9,714 nucleotides of DNA, taken from the NCBI GenBank assembly GCA_902783205.1, contig CACZQE010000432.1, positions 1 to 9,714 on the forward strand, read 5' to 3'. The notes under the pieces were generated by a model. That model saw nothing but the letters and a program-made list of their open reading frames with translations. It searched no databases and was not told where the DNA came from. This document shows, one piece after another, positions 6,718 through 9,714 of this stretch (position 1 is the stretch's first letter; every line of letters starts with the position of its first letter). The translations under genes and the position numbers were made by a program. Source of the stretch: an uncultured Lachnospiraceae bacterium (GTDB lineage: Bacteria; Bacillota_A; Clostridia; Lachnospirales; Lachnospiraceae).

Positions 6718-7548
6718 TTATGATATACAGACGTTTTCGCGTCTAATCGGCTGCTTATCGGGATTCTGTTTTTTCTGACCGCCGTTTCTTCCCTGTTTTC
6801 GAAGAAGATTTTCATCTATGGACACGGCGCCCATCCCGATGCCGGTCTTGATCCCGATCCCGGAGAATTCCCCGAACTTCGCCAGCATCCATGCGACATT
6901 AGCCATCTGTTGGGGCCCGTTCACATGGATCTTTAAATCTCCGATAAAGGACGGTATCCTGACCTTTTCTAATGAAAAGCGGACGCTCCGGAGCCGGTAA
7001 TCAGTGATCTCTGTCAGACTTTCAAATTCCTGCAGCAGCTCATCTGTGAAGATCGAGCTTTCCGTGGAACATGCATCAAACCGCATCATGAGGCTCTGAA
7101 AGATCAGCCTGACGGTGGGAAAGATGCAGTATCTGCCGTTTTGCCGAAACGCCATAGGCGTACGTATTCTGATCGGGAGATTCCTGCTGCAGTCTCCCAG
7201 ATAATATTTCTCAATCAGTTCTTCATAAGCGCATCTTCTGACCGACTTCTCCCTGATCCGGAGTATTTCATTCCTGTGCGTCAGCTCCACCTGGGAATAA
7301 TCCGCATCCAGTAGAGGCTCGATGACAGCCTTTTCCGCATCCTCTGTGAGAGCATGGACATGCCACAGAATCTCTCCCTCCCCTATCTCCACAAACTGGC
7401 TGTAAGGATGGAACCCGCTTTCATGCAGAATACCAGCGTAGCCGGAATCGATCCTTTCCATCATGACGCCCTGCAGCATGGAAGCCATATAAGCTCCATG
7501 ATGCATATCTTCATTTCCAGTCATTTTAATGATCAGTGATGAAGGCAT
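6718..7548 (-). CDS. cas6: Cas6, pre-crRNA processing endoribonuclease
   Basis: This 276-residue RAMP protein should cut the CRISPR repeat transcript at the base of its CCCC/GGGG stem to leave the ACGAGAAC handle. Cas6 features are visible: two ferredoxin-like halves, His42 in ILHESG (40-45) at the usual place for a catalytic histidine, the central RTPMAFRQNGRYCIFP (129-144) corresponding to the family's TP-x-F segment, and the C-terminal glycine-rich loop GEFSGIGIKTGIGMGAV (226-242). A basic tail follows, about residues 250-270 (KQGRNGGQKKQNP), possibly adding RNA contacts. The ATG at 7548 has AAGGAG six to seven bases upstream. It is the first gene of the minus-strand operon, with a putative promoter at 7638-7643. 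The catalytic histidine assignment is from position only. Confidence 0.93.
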   Translation of the reverse strand: MPSSLIIKMTGNEDMHHGAYMASMLQGVMMERIDSGYAGILHESGFHPYSQFVEIGEGEILWHVHALTEDAEKAVIEPLLDADYSQVELTHRNEILRIREKSVRRCAYEELIEKYYLGDCSRNLPIRIRTPMAFRQNGRYCIFPTVRLIFQSLMMRFDACSTESSIFTDELLQEFESLTEITDYRLRSVRFSLEKVRIPSFIGDLKIHVNGPQQMANVAWMLAKFGEFSGIGIKTGIGMGAVSIDENLLRKQGRNGGQKKQNPDKQPIRRENVCIS

Positions 7549-7637
7549 TTTCTCTCCTTTCGCACTCGCCGGTTTTTCTCATCTCCAACGGCAAGCCCAT
7601 CTCTTCAGAATCCTTTCCCGACTTTTGACCTTTACAT

Positions 7638-7643
7638 ATTATA
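7638..7643 (-). promoter_or_regulatory. Predicted -10 element of the cas operon promoter
   Basis: Read on the minus strand this is a perfect TATAAT, which would start transcription near 7631 and give a roughly 80-nt 5' leader before cas6. The -35 position (7661-7666, TAGAAG on the minus strand) is poor, suggesting a weak or activator-dependent promoter. The motif at 7654-7675 covers that -35 region. Confidence 0.55.
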
Positions 7644-7653
7644 GCCTGAATCC

Positions 7654-7675
7654 TCCAGTACTTCTATGAACTGGA
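7654..7675. promoter_or_regulatory. Predicted operator overlapping the cas -35 region
   Basis: TCCAGT (7654-7659) and ACTGGA (7670-7675) form a perfect 6-bp inverted repeat with a 10-bp centre, one helical turn. On the minus strand positions 7673-7656 read CAGTTCATAGAAGTACTG, almost the same as the plus-strand motif at 7924-7940 just upstream of the WYL gene. A site shared by two divergent genes, one encoding a regulator, suggests an operator for that regulator. Confidence 0.5.
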
Positions 7676-7712
7676 TGGAAAAATATAAATTCCTGTTTTG
7701 GCTAAAATACTG

Positions 7713-7718
7713 TATAAT
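7713..7718 (+). promoter_or_regulatory. Candidate distal -10 for the WYL gene
   Basis: A perfect plus-strand TATAAT. The -35 position (about 7690-7695, TTCCTG) is weak but falls inside an ATTCCTGT element (7689-7696) that recurs as a palindrome at 7732-7748. If used, it gives a leader of about 260 nt containing several hairpins. Confidence 0.35.
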
Positions 7719-7731
7719 TTACCTATATTCA

Positions 7732-7748
7732 ATTCCTGTCACAGGAAT
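7732..7748. promoter_or_regulatory. 17-bp perfect palindrome ATTCCTGTCACAGGAAT
   Basis: Eight-base arms surround a single central C. A third copy of the half-site ATTCCTGT lies at 7689-7696, in the presumed -35 region of the distal WYL promoter. The symmetry and short centre are typical of a dimer-binding operator. It is also compatible with being part of an RNA hairpin in the leader. Confidence 0.45.
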
Positions 7749-7787
7749 CGGGAGCCTGGGAGCCTGTTTTTTCCTCATCCCGGGCTC
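7741..7787 (+). promoter_or_regulatory. Possible attenuator: competing hairpins around a T-run
   Basis: ACAGG (7741-7745) can pair with CCTGT (7763-7767), directly followed by T's to 7772, a weak terminator shape. GAGCCTGGGA (7752-7761) can instead pair with TCCCGGGCTC (7778-7787), ten pairs with one G-U, and would disrupt it. This matters only if transcription starts at the distal promoter near 7713. Confidence 0.3.
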
Positions 7788-7823
7788 AACTCGTTCAGAG
7801 CTTTTCCATTGATTTCCGTTGCA

Positions 7824-7849
7824 GGGATCAGGAGCCTGCTCCTGATCCC
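7824..7849 (+). repeat. 11-bp perfect hairpin in the WYL leader
   Basis: GGGATCAGGAG (7824-7834) and CTCCTGATCCC (7839-7849) pair perfectly around CCTG. No T-run follows. The left arm with its context (CAGGGATCAGGAGCCTG) resembles CAGGAATCGGGAGCCTG at 7742-7758, so the two structures may be related by duplication. Confidence 0.6.
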
Positions 7850-7886
7850 CCACATCCATTGACGCAGCTTTTTATCCGACTCGATT

Positions 7887-7916
7887 TTGACCTGCAAATC
7901 CATCCGCCCCGATGAT
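7887..7916 (+). promoter_or_regulatory. Candidate proximal promoter of the WYL gene
   Basis: TTGACC (7887-7892) and GATGAT (7911-7916) are separated by 18 bp, matching the consensus at 5/6 and 4/6 positions. Transcription would start near 7923, directly at the predicted operator 7924-7940, as expected for repression by the gene's own product. Confidence 0.35.
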
Positions 7917-7923
7917 TAACCTG

Positions 7924-7957
7924 CAGTTCATACAGTACTGATGCCTATATAGTACTG
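7924..7957 (+). promoter_or_regulatory. Predicted operator in the WYL gene 5' region, shared with the cas promoter
   Basis: CAGTTCATACAGTACTG (7924-7940) matches the minus-strand cas promoter motif CAGTTCATAGAAGTACTG in all but one substitution and one base of length. A partial second copy, TATATAGTACTG (7946-7957), follows 17 bp on. The pair ends 29 bp before the start codon. Autoregulation by the WYL protein is inferred, not shown. Confidence 0.5.
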
Positions 7958-7986
7958 CTGCCCACAACAAAAGGAAAGATATCCCT

Positions 7987-9084
7987 ATGAATACCGAGCA
8001 AAAACAGAGCATCAATCTCAGCGCCTACGCCATTTCCACAATCCGCGAGGATATGATCTTGTTTGCCCCGGGGCAGACCCTGACCGGCTTTCTTAACGAT
8101 ATCATTGAACGGTACAGTGATCAGGCAGACGCATCCATTTATACGGCGATCGAACACAGGCGGGTTCTTCTCCGCCAGGCACTTGACCAGGATCCTCTGC
8201 TCTTCCGGGAACTGAATGAAAAACAGCAGGAGCATGTGATCCGTCTGCTGGATACGGAGACAGAAACAAACCTTCTGGAAAAAACCAGGCTTTTTAGCAA
8301 TGGGAAAACTTTTACTTTCCGCCTCAACAACAGGAATTATCAGCATTTTTTCCTGGGCGGCAAATCCATGTGGCCTGACACGCAGTATTATGGCGGTTAT
8401 TTCTCCCGATATCTCAAAGCAGTGATCGAGGAATACTGCGTCCTTCCACGCTTTGAAAGGGAAACCGTCTATTTCCGGGACTATATCGAGCAGATCAGGA
8501 ATGCCATCGATTCCGCAAAAATACTGCGTGTGGAAATGGAGAGTCCTTTTTCGGACTCAGGAAAAGAAATCTGGGATGTGCGGCCTTTTTCCCTCATACC
8601 GGACGCGTCACATCTGTACCACTACCTTATCGGAAAGTCTGTCCAGGCAGGCGGTCTGCGCCGTGATGAAAAGATTGCTTCTATACGCCTTTCCCGTATA
8701 AGGGGACTCAGCACCCTGAGCAAAAAAACAAGCCGCAGCGGTATGCTTTCCGCTGCGGAAAAGAAGGAGATCCGTCAAAAAATCAATACAAATTCCGTCT
8801 CTTTCCTGATCGGAGACGACTGTGAAATCATCGTCCGTCTCACAGAAGCCGGGAGAAAAATCTATGAAAACACACTCTTCCTCCGGCCTTCCCTGAAGAG
8901 TCTTGATAATAAAGGGTGCTATCATTTCATATGCACCCGGATGCAGGCAGCCCAATATTTCCTGCGCTTCGGTGCCAATGCTGAGATTCTTTCTCCGATC
9001 GAACTCCGCCAGGACTTTGCCCGATTCTACAGGGATGCATCCGATTTATATACTAAATCTTTATATACTAAATCGGATCTATAG
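7987..9084 (+). CDS. WYL-domain transcriptional regulator (CRISPR-associated)
   Basis: This 365-residue protein is a predicted DNA-binding regulator, probably controlling the divergent cas operon and itself. Residues 9-50 (INLSAYAISTIREDMILFAP onward) look like a ribbon-helix-helix DNA-binding segment of the kind found in some Firmicute WYL proteins near defence loci, rather than the more common winged helix. Residues about 178-245 form the Sm-like WYL domain, with a core YHYLIGK (211-217); WYL domains sense nucleic acid or nucleotide ligands in studied members. Residues about 271-355 resemble the C-terminal WCX extension (FLRFGANAEILSPIELRQDF). ATG at 7987 follows AAGGAAAG. The C-terminus ends in a duplicated LYTKS (15-bp tandem repeat at 9046-9075). 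Activator or repressor role cannot be read from sequence. Confidence 0.88.
   Translation: MNTEQKQSINLSAYAISTIREDMILFAPGQTLTGFLNDIIERYSDQADASIYTAIEHRRVLLRQALDQDPLLFRELNEKQQEHVIRLLDTETETNLLEKTRLFSNGKTFTFRLNNRNYQHFFLGGKSMWPDTQYYGGYFSRYLKAVIEEYCVLPRFERETVYFRDYIEQIRNAIDSAKILRVEMESPFSDSGKEIWDVRPFSLIPDASHLYHYLIGKSVQAGGLRRDEKIASIRLSRIRGLSTLSKKTSRSGMLSAAEKKEIRQKINTNSVSFLIGDDCEIIVRLTEAGRKIYENTLFLRPSLKSLDNKGCYHFICTRMQAAQYFLRFGANAEILSPIELRQDFARFYRDASDLYTKSLYTKSDL
9043..9076. repeat. 15-bp tandem repeat with inverted ends at the WYL gene 3' end
   Basis: TTATATACTAAATC occurs at 9046-9059 and 9061-9074 with a 15-bp period, encoding LYTKS twice. GATTTA (9043-9048) and TAAATC (9054-9059) also form a small hairpin. 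It looks like a recent in-frame slippage duplication. Confidence 0.75.
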
Positions 9085-9085
9085 C

Positions 9086-9113
9086 GTTCCCCGCCAGACA
9101 GGGAACAGTTTCA
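9086..9113 (+). terminator. Weak candidate terminator after the WYL gene
   Basis: GTTCCC (9086-9091) pairs with GGGAAC (9101-9106) around a 9-nt loop two bases after the stop codon. Only a short AGTTTC tract follows, so termination would be inefficient or the hairpin may only stabilise the 3' end. Confidence 0.35.
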
Positions 9114-9201
9114 CGTCATGGATGCGGCGGGATTAGGAACTGTAACAGTCGCCGGATAGCTTCCGATAGCTTCTGACCGCGCAAATTCAAGGAGAAAGGG
9201 A

Positions 9202-9228
9202 GGAGACAAAGAACCGTCCCCTGTCTCC
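9202..9228. repeat. REP-like short palindromic element
   Basis: GGAGACA (9202-9208) and TGTCTCC (9222-9228) flank AAGAACCGTCCCC. From memory, this GGAGACA/AACCGTCCCC/TGTCTCC layout is dispersed between genes in many clostridial genomes and resembles REP-type elements. I cannot confirm copy number here, and no transposase gene is present in the window. Confidence 0.5.
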
Positions 9229-9315
9229 CTCTCGGCTTGTCTGCGCTGCTATTGATTTACAACGAAACCACCATAGGGACAGGCGCAAAATAAACAGGCA
9301 GAGGCTGGATGAATA

Positions 9316-9324
9316 TGGTATGAT
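9316..9324 (+). promoter_or_regulatory. Candidate extended -10 promoter of the permease
   Basis: TGGTATGAT reads as an extended -10 (TGn plus TATGAT, 5/6). No good -35 lies 17 bp upstream. A start near 9331 would put the 70-bp tandem repeats in a leader of about 260 nt. Confidence 0.3.
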
Positions 9325-9380
9325 AAGCGGTGAATCAGGGTAACAGGCACTGAAAAAAACGATCCGCTCCCGCCGCCTGT

Positions 9381-9541
9381 TTACAATGCCTTGCAGCGGG
9401 GGCAGATCGTCGATTTTGCTGCGGACCATGCAGTCGTATCCACTGCCTATTTACAGTGCCCTGCAGCGGGGGGCAGATCGTCGATTTTGTTGCGAACCAT
9501 GCAGTCGTATCCACTGCCTTTTTACAGTGCCCTGCAGCGGG
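9381..9541. repeat. 70-bp tandem repeat upstream of the permease
   Basis: Two near-identical units lie at 9381-9450 and 9451-9521 (five substitutions and one inserted G), with a partial third unit at 9522-9541. Each full unit contains GCAGT-N7-ACTGC, a short hairpin, and a TGCC...GGCA pairing around GCAGCGGG. No coding continuity exists because the 71-bp unit shifts the frame. Confidence 0.85.
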
Positions 9542-9544
9542 AGC

Positions 9545-9564
9545 GGATCCCTTAAAAGGGATCC
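9545..9564 (+). repeat. Hairpin just upstream of the permease ribosome binding site
   Basis: GGATCCCTT (9545-9553) and AAGGGATCC (9556-9564) pair perfectly around two A's. The left arm overlaps GCGGGAGCGGATC (9537-9549), which is also a perfect inverted copy of GATCCGCTCCCGC (9361-9373), so the short and long-range pairings exclude one another. No T-run follows. Confidence 0.5.
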
Positions 9565-9590
9565 CTCAAAACAGGAAAGGAGAAAAAACT

Positions 9591-9714
9591 GTGGAATCAT
9601 TCTTTAAACTCAAAGAAAGAGGAACCAATGTCCAGACCGAGATCATGGCGGGCATCACGACCTTCATGACAATGGCTTATATCCTGGCTGTCAATCCCAG
9701 CATCCTGGCTGACG
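9591..9714 (+). CDS. NCS2-family purine (guanine/hypoxanthine/adenine) permease, 5' part
   Basis: The first 41 codons of a gene that runs off the right edge. The start GTG at 9591 has GGAAAGGAG (9574-9582) eight bases upstream. The N-terminus is a short amphipathic cytoplasmic segment ([16 protein letters not shown]) followed by the first membrane helix. [20 protein letters not shown] matches the opening of the PbuG/AzgA group of NCS2 transporters, which import adenine, guanine or hypoxanthine with protons; those proteins are usually 430-490 residues. Its long leader carries tandem repeats but no purine riboswitch I can recognise. It is unlikely to belong functionally to the CRISPR locus. Exact substrate cannot be told from this fragment. 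Confidence 0.88.
   Translation, partial: MESFFKLKERGTNVQTEIMAGITTFMTMAYILAVNPSILAD

Larger units (their letters stand above)
9085..9590. other. 506-bp non-coding region between the WYL gene and the permease
   Basis: I find no plausible gene on either strand. The content is the weak terminator, a 10-bp duplication (GATAGCTTCC/GATAGCTTCT near 9157-9177), the REP-like element, a candidate promoter, the 70-bp tandem repeats and the final hairpin. I looked for a purine riboswitch because of the downstream gene and did not find its conserved core. Confidence 0.7.

Noticed and set aside
9240..9590. Purine riboswitch upstream of the permease
   Set aside because: An ATATGG occurs near 9313 but the GTTTCTACC and CCGTAAA core segments and the P1 pairing are absent.
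9386..9607. Plus-strand frame of 73 codons in the permease leader
   Set aside because: It reads through the 70-bp tandem repeats in changing frames and overlaps the permease start; no ribosome binding site.

Overview
The window looks like the chromosome of a Gram-positive Clostridia-type bacterium, most likely Lachnospiraceae. I infer this from strong AGGAGG-type ribosome binding sites, roughly balanced base composition, a WYL-family regulator beside the cas genes, a PbuG/AzgA-like purine permease and a short GGAGACA/TGTCTCC palindrome of a kind I remember from gut clostridia. No rRNA, tRNA or species marker is present, so the placement is tentative.

Layout. Positions 1-408 are the leader-proximal end of a CRISPR array: six identical 36-bp repeats and five complete spacers, continuing past the left edge. 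Positions 409-544 are its leader, with two hairpins. Positions 545-7548 hold a complete type III-A (Csm) interference module on the minus strand, transcribed toward the array: cas6, cas10/csm1, csm2, csm3, csm4, csm5. Positions 7549-7986 are a divergent intergenic region with promoters and several palindromes. Positions 7987-9084 (+) encode a WYL-domain regulator. Positions 9085-9590 are non-coding and hold a REP-like palindrome and a 70-bp tandem repeat. From 9591 (+) the start of a purine permease runs off the right edge.

How it works together. Cas6 would cut the pre-crRNA within the repeat, leaving the 5' handle ACGAGAAC, the same handle as in the Staphylococcus epidermidis Csm system. Csm1-Csm5 would assemble on the crRNA. 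Csm3 keeps the RNase aspartate (D32). Cas10 keeps both the HD nuclease motif and the GGDD cyclase motif, so target-activated DNA cleavage and cyclic oligoadenylate (cOA) synthesis are both expected. No Csm6/CARF effector, ring nuclease or cas1-cas2 pair is encoded here; they must lie outside, act in trans, or be absent.

The core genes form a known system. The less ordinary signals are regulatory and structural: a near-identical 17-18 bp motif at the cas6 promoter and at the start of the WYL gene, a 14-bp-arm perfect palindrome between cas6 and cas10, a Gly/Tyr-rich tail on Csm2, a 20-bp tandem duplication spanning the csm3 stop and csm4 ribosome binding site, and hairpins in the CRISPR leader and the WYL leader.
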